Shown here piece by piece: positions 23,731 to 31,715 of a stretch of DNA of 34,548 nucleotides. Positions within the stretch are counted from its first letter, which is position 1. Each line of letters starts with the position of its first letter. The translations under genes were made by a program, and so were the position numbers. Source of the DNA: JAQVEB01 sp028698105 (GTDB lineage Bacteria > Bacteroidota > Bacteroidia > Bacteroidales > Dysgonomonadaceae); contig CAXYYA010000037.1 of assembly GCA_964293155.1 (NCBI GenBank), positions 1 to 34,548 on the forward strand, in the 5' to 3' direction. Under the pieces are notes generated by a model. The model was not told where the DNA came from. It saw only the letters and a list, made by a program, of their open reading frames with translations, and did not search any database.

Positions 23731-25575
23731 TTATTCTACTGTAACCGATTTGGCCAAATTGCGAGGTTGATCTACATTACGCCCTTTTACAACAGCAATG
23801 TAATACGCTAACAGTTGCAACGGCACTGAAGAGAGTATGGGATAGAGGCATTCTTCCGTTTTCGGGATGCTGATGACGTGATCTGCCAATTCCCGCACGG
23901 TCTTATCGCCATCGGTAACAATACCGATAATTTTTCCTTTTCGCGCTTTCACTTCCTGAATATTGCTGACTACCTTGTCGTAAACAATTCCGCCCATAGG
24001 TGCTATGACCACTACAGGCATCTCCTGGCTGATAAGAGCAATGGGGCCGTGTTTCATTTCCGCAGCAGGATAGCCTTCAGCGTGGATATAGGAAATTTCT
24101 TTCAGTTTCAATGCTCCTTCCAGTGCCGCAGGGAAATTATAGCCGCGCCCCAGATAAATGAAATTCTGGGCGTAGGTGAATGTTTTTGAGAACTCGGCAA
24201 TTAAATCGTTTTGCTTTAAAATGACGCTTATTTTATCGGGGATATTGGTTATTTCTTTCAATATCTTAAGAAAGCGGTCTTCGGGCAAAACGCCTTTCTC
24301 TTTGCCGAGCGCCAGGGCTATCATGGTGAGTACCATTACCTGCGCGGTGAACGCTTTGGTTGAAGCTACTCCGATTTCAGGTCCTACGTGCGTGTATGAG
24401 CCCGAATCGGTTAACCGCGAAATAGAAGACCCTACCACATTACAAATCCCGAACAAAAAAGCTCCTTTCGATTTAGCCAATTCGGCGGCGGCCAACGTGT
24501 CGGCTGTTTCTCCGGATTGCGATATTACGATTACCACATCCTTATTATCAATTACGGGGTTTCTGTACCTAAACTCCGACGAGTACTCCACTTCCACCGG
24601 TATGCGCGTAAATTCCTCCAACACATACTTTCCTATTAAGGCGGCGTGCCACGATGTTCCGCAGGCAGAAATTATGATACGTTTTGCGTTCAGAAATTTA
24701 TCCTTGTGATCTATGATCCCTGAAATGGAAATGTTATTTTCATCCGCGTTTACCCTTCCACGCATGCAATCGGTAAGTGTTCTGGGTTGTTCAAAAATTT
24801 CCTTAAGCATGAAGTGGGGATAACCGCCTTTTTCGAGTTGGTTGATCGTCATCTCCAATTTCTTTATCTTAGGTGTCTTCTCAACGTTGGATATGGTTTT
24901 TATCTGAATTTCTTTTCCCCGTTGCAATGTTACGATTTCTTCTTCATCGAGGTATATTACCTTATTTGTGTATTCCACGATGGGCGTTGCATCCGACGCA
25001 AGAAAAAACTCATTTTCCCCTACCCCGATAATCAAGGGACTGCCCTTTCGTGCCGCCACAATCATATTTGGATTTTCTTTATCTATAACGGCAATAGCGT
25101 ACGCCCCTATAACTTCGTTAAGGGCAAGCTGAACCGCTGTGGGCAAATCCACATCTTTTTCCGTTTTTACATATTCGATCAGTTGAACGAGGACTTCGGT
25201 ATCCGTTTCACTCTGAAAGGCGTAGCCTTGCTTTGTGAGGCTCTCCTTTAATTCGGCATAATTTTCGATTATACCGTTGTGTATGAGTGCCAACTTTTCT
25301 GATTTGGAAAAATGAGGATGCGCATTCACCTGATTGGGTTCGCCGTGTGTCGCCCAGCGCGTGTGCGCGATCCCAAGAGAACCTCCGATGTTTTTATCTT
25401 TAGTGAAAGATTCCAAATCGGCGACCTTTCCTTTAGCCTTGTATATATTTACCTTACCGTCGGTCAGCAAGGCAACTCCAGCGCTATCATAACCTCTGTA
25501 TTCCAAGCGTTTGAGGCCCTTAATCAGTATATCGTAAGCGGGCTTCTCTCCGATATAGCCAACAATTCCACACAT
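23731..25575 (-). CDS. glmS: Glutamine--fructose-6-phosphate aminotransferase (isomerizing)
   Basis: Makes glucosamine-6-phosphate from fructose-6-phosphate and glutamine, the first committed step to UDP-GlcNAc for peptidoglycan and lipid A. The 614 residues start MCGIVGYIG with the nucleophile C2 of the glutaminase domain (1-230), followed by two SIS domains (GTSWHAALIGKYVLEE, SQSGETADTL, ASTKAFTAQ) and the ending NLAKSVTVE. Full length. It is 26 bp after the S41 protease gene; no glmS ribozyme can fit in that gap. Confidence 0.98.
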   Translation of the reverse strand: MCGIVGYIGEKPAYDILIKGLKRLEYRGYDSAGVALLTDGKVNIYKAKGKVADLESFTKDKNIGGSLGIAHTRWATHGEPNQVNAHPHFSKSEKLALIHNGIIENYAELKESLTKQGYAFQSETDTEVLVQLIEYVKTEKDVDLPTAVQLALNEVIGAYAIAVIDKENPNMIVAARKGSPLIIGVGENEFFLASDATPIVEYTNKVIYLDEEEIVTLQRGKEIQIKTISNVEKTPKIKKLEMTINQLEKGGYPHFMLKEIFEQPRTLTDCMRGRVNADENNISISGIIDHKDKFLNAKRIIISACGTSWHAALIGKYVLEEFTRIPVEVEYSSEFRYRNPVIDNKDVVIVISQSGETADTLAAAELAKSKGAFLFGICNVVGSSISRLTDSGSYTHVGPEIGVASTKAFTAQVMVLTMIALALGKEKGVLPEDRFLKILKEITNIPDKISVILKQNDLIAEFSKTFTYAQNFIYLGRGYNFPAALEGALKLKEISYIHAEGYPAAEMKHGPIALISQEMPVVVIAPMGGIVYDKVVSNIQEVKARKGKIIGIVTDGDKTVRELADHVISIPKTEECLYPILSSVPLQLLAYYIAVVKGRNVDQPRNLAKSVTVE

Positions 25576-25601
25576 AGTTGTTTCATTATAAGTTTTTAGT
25601 C

Positions 25602-27215
25602 TCAGTTAGACACATTACTCCCAACTCCCTTGAGCAATCCGTTGTAGCGCGCAGCATCGTTTATAATGCGCAAACCTTCCTGAAAGATTTCGTTTTCGTC
25701 GTTTATGATCCTGAAATAGGCCGAGGTATCGTACAAATCGCGTGCGATAAGGGCTTTAAGTTGCGTAAAAAGCAAGCCCTTTGAGCGGTTAAACTGTTCA
25801 TCGTTCCACTCCACCTTTTCATCCGCTGCCATTTGTTTTATTTTTGATACCAAATCGGCAGAAATAGCGTAATTCTTCTTGAAGGAATCAATATTCGGAT
25901 ATTTGTCGAGCAACGCTTTGCGGTGGTTATCCACCTCGGAGATGGATACACGATTCACGATGCCTTTGGCAATGAGATTCCGGTGCAAATCGGTAATCGC
26001 AGTGGTATCAATCGGCACAAAATAATCGGGCATGATGCCGCCACCGCCGTAAACCGTGCGTTTGTTGATAAGCGTTTGGTACTTGAGTGAATCGGGCAAA
26101 TGAATGCTGTCCGCATGAAGAAACTCGCCGTGCTGAAAGCGATTCGCAAAATCCTGATTGTATGCTTCGATGTTGCCGTTCTCATACGGTTTTTGGATGC
26201 TGCGGCCCGAAGGAGTGTAATACCGCGCCACCGTCAGGCGGATCATGGTGCCGTCGGTAAGCGGCAACTGGCGCTGCACCAGGCCCTTGCCAAACGTGCG
26301 ACGCCCTACGATAACGGCTCTGTCCCAATCCTGCACAGCTCCGGCAAGGATTTCGCTGGCCGATGCCGAACCTTCATCTACCAAAACCACCAGATTTCCA
26401 TCCCTGAACTGTCCTTTGGATGTTGCATCCATCGTGAAGCGCGGCTGGTGCTTACCTTCGGTATAAACGATCAGTTTTCCGGCGCCTAAAAATTCATCGG
26501 TGATATCGGTAGCTGTTTGCAGGATACCGCCGCCATTTCCGGTAAGATCGAGGATCATATCCTTCATTCCTTTAGCCCGCAATTCTTTTTCGGCTTTCTT
26601 GAACTCATCGGTAGAAGTGACTGCAAAACGGCTCAGCCGGATGTATCCGGTATTGGCATCCACCATGTATGCCGCATCAATGCTGTAGATAGGTATCTTA
26701 TCCCGTATTATACGAAAATCCAGTAAATCAGGAACACCGCCACGTTTCACTTTCACATTAACCACCGTGCCCTTTTTGCCACGCAACTTCTTTATCACGT
26801 CTTGCGTATCCATTTTCACCCCGGCAATCAGGCTGTCGTTCACATAAATGATTTTATCGCCGGGTTGCATGCCTACTTCCTGCGAAGGCCCTCCGGAAAT
26901 CACATCCATTACGTACAGCGTATCGGTAAGCATGTTGAACGAGATTCCGATACCCTCGAAATCGCCTTGCAAAGGTTCGTTCATGGCTCGGACTTCTTCT
27001 TTGTTGAGGTAAGAAGAATGCGGATCAAGATCGCTTAACATAGACCGGATGGCCGTTTCGGCTAATTTCTCCGAATTCACACCGTCCACATACAGGTTGT
27101 TGATTAACTGGAGCGCACGCTCTATTTTGAGGCCTTCTTTACTCGGAAACTGGGCAAACAAGCCGGAGAAGAGTAAAAAAACGGCTGAAAAAAGTAAGAT
27201 TGATCTTTTGTGCAT
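25602..27215 (-). CDS. S41-family carboxyl-terminal processing protease
   Basis: Periplasmic or membrane-associated serine protease with an N-terminal signal sequence (MHKRSILLFSAVFLLFSGLFA). In 537 residues it has a helical N-terminal part (YVDGVNSEKLAETAIRSML), a PDZ domain (about 85-175, GIGISFN, SGGPSQEVGMQPGDKIIYVN), and the S41 catalytic domain with DLTGNGGG, the nucleophile Ser in DEGSASASEILAGA and the catalytic Lys in RRTFGKGLVQ. These are typical of CtpA/Prc homologues, which degrade or process envelope proteins at their C-termini. The C-terminal ~130 residues are a helical extension common in Bacteroidetes members. It lies 23 bp after coaD. Confidence 0.95.
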   Translation of the reverse strand: MHKRSILLFSAVFLLFSGLFAQFPSKEGLKIERALQLINNLYVDGVNSEKLAETAIRSMLSDLDPHSSYLNKEEVRAMNEPLQGDFEGIGISFNMLTDTLYVMDVISGGPSQEVGMQPGDKIIYVNDSLIAGVKMDTQDVIKKLRGKKGTVVNVKVKRGGVPDLLDFRIIRDKIPIYSIDAAYMVDANTGYIRLSRFAVTSTDEFKKAEKELRAKGMKDMILDLTGNGGGILQTATDITDEFLGAGKLIVYTEGKHQPRFTMDATSKGQFRDGNLVVLVDEGSASASEILAGAVQDWDRAVIVGRRTFGKGLVQRQLPLTDGTMIRLTVARYYTPSGRSIQKPYENGNIEAYNQDFANRFQHGEFLHADSIHLPDSLKYQTLINKRTVYGGGGIMPDYFVPIDTTAITDLHRNLIAKGIVNRVSISEVDNHRKALLDKYPNIDSFKKNYAISADLVSKIKQMAADEKVEWNDEQFNRSKGLLFTQLKALIARDLYDTSAYFRIINDENEIFQEGLRIINDAARYNGLLKGVGSNVSN

Positions 27216-27238
27216 TGTTGTTTTGGTGTTTGAAGGGA

Positions 27239-27895
27239 CTATAATTTCATCCCTTTGGGAATAAAACCGGATACATCGTGTCCATAGTTCAGCAATTCGC
27301 GAACCAATGTTGAGCTGATGTGCGTTAGCGCCGGTTCTGTAAATAGTACAAACGTTTCTATGCCCGAAATGGTTCGGTTCATGTCCGCGATGGTTTTTTC
27401 GTATTCAAAATCATTGACGGAACGGATGCCCCTCAATATATATTTTGCGCCCGTTTGCTTCGCAAAATCAATCGTCAGCGAATCGTAACCCGATACCTTC
27501 ACCCGCGGCTCGTCTTTGTATAACTCGCGGATCATTTGTATTCTTTTTTCCAGCGAAAAATAATTTTTTTTCGATTCGTTGACACCGATAGCGATCACGA
27601 TTTCATCAACCAACGCCAGCGCGCGTCTGACGAGCGATTCGTGCCCGATGGTGAACGGATCGAACGTGCCGGGGAAGAGGGCGATTCTGGGTGCAGATGA
27701 CGGGGAGGCTCCGGGAGAGGGAGACTGGGAGACTCTGGGAGAGGGAGACTGGGTGACTCTGGGAGAGGGAGACGGGGTGACTCCGGGAGAGGGAGACTGG
27801 GTGACTCTGGGAGAGGGAGACTGGGTGACTCCGGGAGAGGGAGACTGGGTGACTGAGTGAGTGGGTGACTTGGGGAGGCGGGAAGTTGAGGTCAT
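27239..27895 (-). CDS. coaD: Phosphopantetheine adenylyltransferase with repeat-encoded N-terminal extension
   Basis: Transfers AMP from ATP to 4'-phosphopantetheine, the penultimate step of coenzyme A synthesis. The core (about residue 70 on) is normal: RIALFPGTFDPFTIGHESL with the TIGH nucleotidyltransferase motif, KYILRGIRSVNDFEYE, and ISSTLVRELL. What is odd is the N-terminus. The family normally starts a few residues before RIALFPG, but no ATG, GTG or TTG is in frame there. The nearest in-frame ATGs are at 27895 and 27904, so the protein must carry about 69 extra residues, of which 15-62 are six copies of an 8-residue V(T/S)(Q/P)SPSP(G/R) repeat. I choose 27895 because its ATG overlaps the TGA of the preceding four-helix-bundle gene (ATGA), suggesting coupling. 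Total 218 residues against about 155 usual. Confidence 0.85.
   Translation of the reverse strand: MTSTSRLPKSPTHSVTQSPSPGVTQSPSPRVTQSPSPGVTPSPSPRVTQSPSPRVSQSPSPGASPSSAPRIALFPGTFDPFTIGHESLVRRALALVDEIVIAIGVNESKKNYFSLEKRIQMIRELYKDEPRVKVSGYDSLTIDFAKQTGAKYILRGIRSVNDFEYEKTIADMNRTISGIETFVLFTEPALTHISSTLVRELLNYGHDVSGFIPKGMKL
27710..27853 (-). repeat. 24-nt tandem repeat inside the coaD N-terminus
   Basis: Six 24-nt units encode VTQSPSPG-type octapeptides. The unit is a multiple of three, so copy-number change keeps coaD in frame. On the plus strand the unit is built from GGGAGAGGGAGACTGGGTG followed by ACTCT or ACTCC. The same GGGAGACT word forms the tandem array at 34434-34488. Confidence 0.9.
27839..27876. 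repeat. Left arm of a 38-bp perfect inverted repeat
   Basis: This segment, starting GGGAGACTGGGTGACTGAGT and ending GGGTGACTTGGGGA, is the exact reverse complement of 28362-28399. The two arms enclose 485 bp that hold the four-helix-bundle gene. The left arm also encodes residues of the CoaD extension. Confidence 0.9.
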
Positions 27896-28269
27896 AATAT
27901 CCATTTTTTTGGATTGATAATCATATTCACAATCATACCGATAATATGCTCGTACTGCGCATCTAATTGGCAAAAAAAATCTTCATCAATATATTCGCAG
28001 GCACGGGAATACTTCAACCAAACTTGTGTTTCAGCAGCTTCGCCTTCGGCATCGTTTAGTTTAGCTATAAACGCCTTTTCGTATCTCCTTTTTCGCCATG
28101 CCTCTGCAATATTACCGGAAACAGAGCGTGACGAACGTCTGATCTGGTCTGTCAGCGAATACACTTCCTCTTTTGGAAACGATTTACTGATATGATAAAC
28201 AGCCATTCCTGCATCGAAAGAATGTTTAAAAACATTTAAATCGTTATGGCTGATGATGCGTTCTTTCAT
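27892..28269 (-). CDS. Four-helix-bundle protein (S23/IVS-type)
   Basis: A 125-residue all-helical protein of the four-helix-bundle family first known from intervening sequences in 23S rRNA genes and related to the Avd accessory protein of diversity-generating retroelements. Family words are LNVFKHSFDAGMAVYHISKS, DQIRRSSRSVSGNIAEAW (read in two parts), YEKAFIAKLNDAEGEAAETQVWL and EYIDEDFF. ATG at 28269 is preferred to the in-frame TTG at 28275. The function of stand-alone copies is not known. It sits between parE and coaD, is bounded by 38-bp perfect inverted repeats, and its TGA overlaps the coaD ATG. No reverse transcriptase or template repeat is near. The flanks suggest it was inserted. 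Confidence 0.9.
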   Translation of the reverse strand: MKERIISHNDLNVFKHSFDAGMAVYHISKSFPKEEVYSLTDQIRRSSRSVSGNIAEAWRKRRYEKAFIAKLNDAEGEAAETQVWLKYSRACEYIDEDFFCQLDAQYEHIIGMIVNMIINPKKWIL

Positions 28270-28301
28270 TCTCAAATGATTTATATTTTATTCTCCGATC
28301 T

Positions 28302-28440
28302 ATGAACTCACTCTCTCCCTGTTTCCAAATCGCCAAGTCACCAAGTCTACCCCTCTCCAAGTCCCCAAGTCACCCACTCACTCAGTCACCCAGTCTCCCA
28401 CTCGCCGAGTCACCAAATCACCCACTCGCGCGTAACGCGT
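28302..28440. repeat. CAAGTCACC-type simple repeat region upstream of the four-helix-bundle gene
   Basis: The gap between parE and the four-helix-bundle gene consists largely of degenerate CCAAGTCACC, CCCACTC and CAGTCTCCC words. It includes the right arm (28362-28399) of the 38-bp inverted repeat. The complement of the same words makes up the coaD tandem repeat. Confidence 0.85.
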
Positions 28441-28446
28441 ACCGCG

Positions 28447-30315
28447 TTAAGCCACTTCCTCATCCTCAACAACCAGGTTGTCAATGATGAAGGTTTGCCG
28501 TTCGGGCGTATTTTTACCCATATAAAACTCAAGAAGCTCCTTCAAGAGGTCTTCTTTACGCATGGTTACGCGATCGAGGCGCATGTCTTCGCCGATAAAA
28601 TAACGAAACTCGTCGGGCGAGATCTCTCCGAGACCTTTGAATCGGGTGATTTCGGGATTAGGGCCTAATTCTTCAATGGCAGCCAGTCTTTCTTCTTCAG
28701 TGTAACAATAAGTTGTTTTTTTCTTGTTGCGCACCCTGAAAAGCGGCGTTTGCAGAATGTAAACGTGGTTTTTCTTCACCAAATCGGGGAAGAATTGCAG
28801 GAAAAACGTGAGGAGCAACAGGCGGATGTGCATGCCGTCGGTATCGGCATCGGTGGCGACGATCACTTTGTTGTAGCGGAGTCCGTCCATATTTTCCTCG
28901 ATATTCAGGGCGGCTTGCAACAGGTTGAATTCTTCGTTTTCGTAAACGATTTTCTTGGTAAGGCCGAAAGAATTCAACGGTTTTCCGCGCAGGCTGAATA
29001 CGGCTTGCAGGTTCGGATCGCGACTTTTGGTGATGGAGCCGCTGGCCGAGTCGCCCTCCGTGATAAAAATACACGTATCTTCGAGGTTATCGCCTTTGGA
29101 ATCGTTGTAATGGATACGGCAATCGCGCAATTTTTTGTTGTGCAGGCTCGCCTTCTTTGCCCGCTCGCGGGCAAGTTTGGTTACTCCGGCAATGGCTTTG
29201 CGTTCTTTTTCGGAGTCGAGGATTTTTTTCTGGAGAATATCGGATGTTTCGGCGTGTTTATGAAGAAAATTATCGAGTTCTTTTTTCAGAAAATCACTGA
29301 TGTATTTGTTTACCGACACCCCGTTCGGGCCCATATCCTTAGAGCCGAGTTTGGTCTTGGTTTGTGATTCGAAAACGGGTTCTTCCACTTTGATGCTGAT
29401 AGCCGCCACCATTCCGTTGCGAATATCGGAATACTCGAAGCTGCGGTTGAAAAACTCTTTGATGGTGCGCGCCGCAGCTTCGCGGAAGGCCGTCAGATGC
29501 GTACCTCCCTGCGTAGTGTGCTGGCCGTTTACGAACGAATAATATTCTTCGCCGTACTGATTGGTGTGGGTGATGGCCACCTCGATATCTTCGCCATGCA
29601 AATGAATGATGGGATAGAGGTTTTCCGATGTGAGATTCTCGTTGAGCAGGTCTTCGAGGCCGTTTTTGGAATTGTATTTTTTGCCGTTGAAAACAATGGT
29701 AAGCCCGGTATTCAGAAAAACGTAGTTTTTGAGCAGCGGCTCAATGTGCTCATCATGATACACATAGCCATCGAAAATTTCTTTGTCGGGAGTAAACTGA
29801 ACCAATGTTCCATTGCCTTCGGAAGATGGTTTCATTTGTTCTTCGCGAACAACGATACCACGCTCGTATTCCACGTTGCTGGATTTGCCTTCGCGGAAGC
29901 TCGCGATGAAAAACCGCGACGACAGCGCGTTTACGGCCTTGATGCCCACGCCGTTCAGTCCTACGGATTTTTTAAATGCCTTTGAGTCGTACTTGGCGCC
30001 CGTATTCATTCGGGATGATACGTCCTTCACTTTTCCGAGCGGAACGCCTCGTCCGAAGTCACGCACGCTTACAACGGAATTTTCGATGGTAACCTCAATG
30101 GTTCTCCCAAAACCCATCATGTATTCGTCAATAGAGTTATCGAGGACTTCTTTTAAAAGTACGTAAATCCCGTCGTCGTACGATGTTCCGTCGCCCAGTT
30201 TCCCGATGTACATTCCCGGCCGGCGACGGATATGTTCCTGCCACTCCAACGTGACAATATTATCTTCCTGGTAATTCCCTTCTAATGCCTTTAAGTTATT
30301 GTTCGTTTCTGTCAC
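28447..30315 (-). CDS. parE: Type IIA DNA topoisomerase subunit B (topoisomerase IV ParE)
   Basis: ATPase subunit of topoisomerase IV, which unlinks daughter chromosomes; its partner ParC is not in the window. The 622 residues have the GHKL ATPase domain (RRRPGMYIGKLGDG, EVLDNSIDEYMMG, DFGRGVPLGK, VGLNGVGIKAVNALS), the transducer domain (GQHTTQGGTHLTAF), the TOPRIM domain (FITEGDSASGSITKSRDP, ATDADTDGMHIRLLLL) and a C-terminal RFKGLGEISPDEF. The start is GTG at 30315-30313; the next in-frame Met is too far inside. Gyrase B is the alternative, but the form matches the Bacteroidetes ParE that lacks the insert of some GyrB. It follows GNAT by 54 bp. Confidence 0.9.
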   Translation of the reverse strand: MTETNNNLKALEGNYQEDNIVTLEWQEHIRRRPGMYIGKLGDGTSYDDGIYVLLKEVLDNSIDEYMMGFGRTIEVTIENSVVSVRDFGRGVPLGKVKDVSSRMNTGAKYDSKAFKKSVGLNGVGIKAVNALSSRFFIASFREGKSSNVEYERGIVVREEQMKPSSEGNGTLVQFTPDKEIFDGYVYHDEHIEPLLKNYVFLNTGLTIVFNGKKYNSKNGLEDLLNENLTSENLYPIIHLHGEDIEVAITHTNQYGEEYYSFVNGQHTTQGGTHLTAFREAAARTIKEFFNRSFEYSDIRNGMVAAISIKVEEPVFESQTKTKLGSKDMGPNGVSVNKYISDFLKKELDNFLHKHAETSDILQKKILDSEKERKAIAGVTKLARERAKKASLHNKKLRDCRIHYNDSKGDNLEDTCIFITEGDSASGSITKSRDPNLQAVFSLRGKPLNSFGLTKKIVYENEEFNLLQAALNIEENMDGLRYNKVIVATDADTDGMHIRLLLLTFFLQFFPDLVKKNHVYILQTPLFRVRNKKKTTYCYTEEERLAAIEELGPNPEITRFKGLGEISPDEFRYFIGEDMRLDRVTMRKEDLLKELLEFYMGKNTPERQTFIIDNLVVEDEEVA

Positions 30316-30369
30316 TTTATCTTTATCCTAATCTTTTTTTTCGATATTTGATTCCTGCAATTTCAGTTT

Positions 30370-31500
30370 TTAAAGTTGTTTGATGTACGCTCTTCTGGTT
30401 TTTACGTGTCTGGCGTCCAAATCGTCCCACATTGATTGCACTTTGGTGTTTACTTCGAGTTCGGGGTTGCTTTCGGCCACTTCAAATCCCAGATTCGCGG
30501 ATTCCGTGATAAACTGACCGAAGATCAACGAGTTTAAGCCTTTGCCCTGATATTCGGGATCAATACCGATAAGCAGCAGGTCAAGCACTTTGTTGTCGTT
30601 TCCTTTTAACGCTCTGTACAAGTGATACCAACCGGTAGGTAAGAATTTCCCTTCTGCTTTCTGCAATGCACGAGCCAAACTGGGCAATCCGATCCCGAAA
30701 CCGACGATGCGATTATCTTCCTGCCGCATTACCACGGAAAGGAAATTGAGCCGCAGCATCGGGATATACATGTTCACGTAATAATCAATCTGTTTGTCGG
30801 TCAGCGGGACATACCCGTAGAGGTCTTTATAGGCTTTATTCAACAATTCAAAGATTTCCCTGGCGTGCGGCCATACTTCTTTTTTGCTCTCAAACTTTTT
30901 AACCTTCAGTTTAAAACGCTTCTTGACAATCTCACCCACACGCGAAAATCTTTCCGGTGTTTCCTTCGGAATTGTGATCAGGTACTCAAACCAATCCTGA
31001 TCTTTTTGGTATCCCAATCGTTCCAAATGATCCTTGTAATACGGGTAGCTATAGCGTGCCTGCATCGTAGCCATCTGATCGAATCCGTCAACCAGCAAAC
31101 CTTCCTGGTCGAGATCGGTGAAACCCATCGGGCCGTGAATCTTTTCCATTCCCCGAAATCGGGCCCAACCCTCAGCAGTGGCGAATAAGGTATCTACAAC
31201 TTCCTTATCATCAATAAAATCCACGAAGCCGAAGCGTGCGTTGCGCACTTTCCAAACCTCGTTGGCCTTATAGTTTATGATCGCGGCGATGCGTCCCACC
31301 ATCACGCCGTCTCTGTAAGCCATAAAATAGGCCGCATCGCAATGGTCGAAAGCGGGATTTTTCTCCCTGTTCAATGTGGCTAACTCATCGTAAATTAATG
31401 GGGGGACAAAAAATTCATTTCCCCGATACAGATCAATACTGAAATGCACAAAATCTTTGAGATCGTCTTTCGTCGCTACTTTTCTTATTTCTACAGCCAT
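30370..31500 (-). CDS. Large GNAT-fold acetyltransferase-like protein
   Basis: A 376-residue cytoplasmic protein, longer than a single GNAT domain (about 150), so probably a tandem or extended GNAT fold. It has an N-terminal part (EIRKVATKDDLKDFVHFSIDLYR; FVPPLIYDE) that includes DGVMVGRIAAIINYKAN, then GPMGFTDLDQEGLLVDGFD, and a C-terminal part with NRIVGFGIGLPS and the acetyl-CoA site-like DLLLIGIDPEYQGKGLNSLIF. The PEYQGKG segment matches GNAT motif A (Q/RxxGxG/A). This family is common in Bacteroidetes; substrate is unknown. It heads the minus-strand run, with parE 54 bp downstream. Confidence 0.82.
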   Translation of the reverse strand: MAVEIRKVATKDDLKDFVHFSIDLYRGNEFFVPPLIYDELATLNREKNPAFDHCDAAYFMAYRDGVMVGRIAAIINYKANEVWKVRNARFGFVDFIDDKEVVDTLFATAEGWARFRGMEKIHGPMGFTDLDQEGLLVDGFDQMATMQARYSYPYYKDHLERLGYQKDQDWFEYLITIPKETPERFSRVGEIVKKRFKLKVKKFESKKEVWPHAREIFELLNKAYKDLYGYVPLTDKQIDYYVNMYIPMLRLNFLSVVMRQEDNRIVGFGIGLPSLARALQKAEGKFLPTGWYHLYRALKGNDNKVLDLLLIGIDPEYQGKGLNSLIFGQFITESANLGFEVAESNPELEVNTKVQSMWDDLDARHVKTRRAYIKQL

Positions 31501-31550
31501 TTCGCTAAAAGTTGTTGCGTTAGTTCGTTATTTCCTATATTTGTTTTCCG

Positions 31551-31585
31551 CATCTTTCCACATGAAAGATGAAAACACAAAGATA
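31551..31585 (-). promoter_or_regulatory. Promoter and leader hairpin of the GNAT-parE run
   Basis: Minus-strand 31585-31578 reads TATCTTTG, an exact -7 element. Downstream in the transcript, arms at 31571-31564 and 31558-31551 (CATCTTTC and GAAAGATG in plus-strand terms) form a perfect 8-bp hairpin in the ~72-nt leader. On the opposite strand TATATTTG at 31536-31543, with TTG at 31515-31517, could be a second promoter reading toward rfbA. Confidence 0.5.
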
Positions 31586-31678
31586 ATGATTTTTTTAATT
31601 ATCGGATAAGTTGAACCTTTTATGATTTTCATCAAGGTGAAACAATTCACAGAATCACAAACTTTAAAAATAATATTA

Positions 31679-31686
31679 TACCTTTG
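31679..31686 (+). promoter_or_regulatory. rfbA promoter -7 element
   Basis: TACCTTTG is an exact TAnnTTTG, predicting transcription from about 31692. This excludes translation from the upstream GTG/ATG at 31686-31691 and supports the ATG at 31716. Confidence 0.6.
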
Positions 31687-31715
31687 TGATGCTATTATTC
31701 TCTAAAAAACAACCT

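Noticed and set aside
25576..25601. glmS ribozyme upstream of glmS
   Set aside because: The gap to the preceding gene is only 26 bp, far too short for the ribozyme.
27710..27853. Tandem repeats as a CRISPR array
   Set aside because: Units are directly adjacent 24-mers without spacers, no cas genes are nearby, and they are translated as part of coaD.
27892..28269. Four-helix-bundle gene as Avd of a diversity-generating retroelement
   Set aside because: No reverse transcriptase, template repeat or variable repeat was found in the window; only family resemblance remains.
31686..31715. Longer rfbA start at 31686
   Set aside because: It begins inside an exact -7 promoter element and adds residues not found in RmlA proteins.
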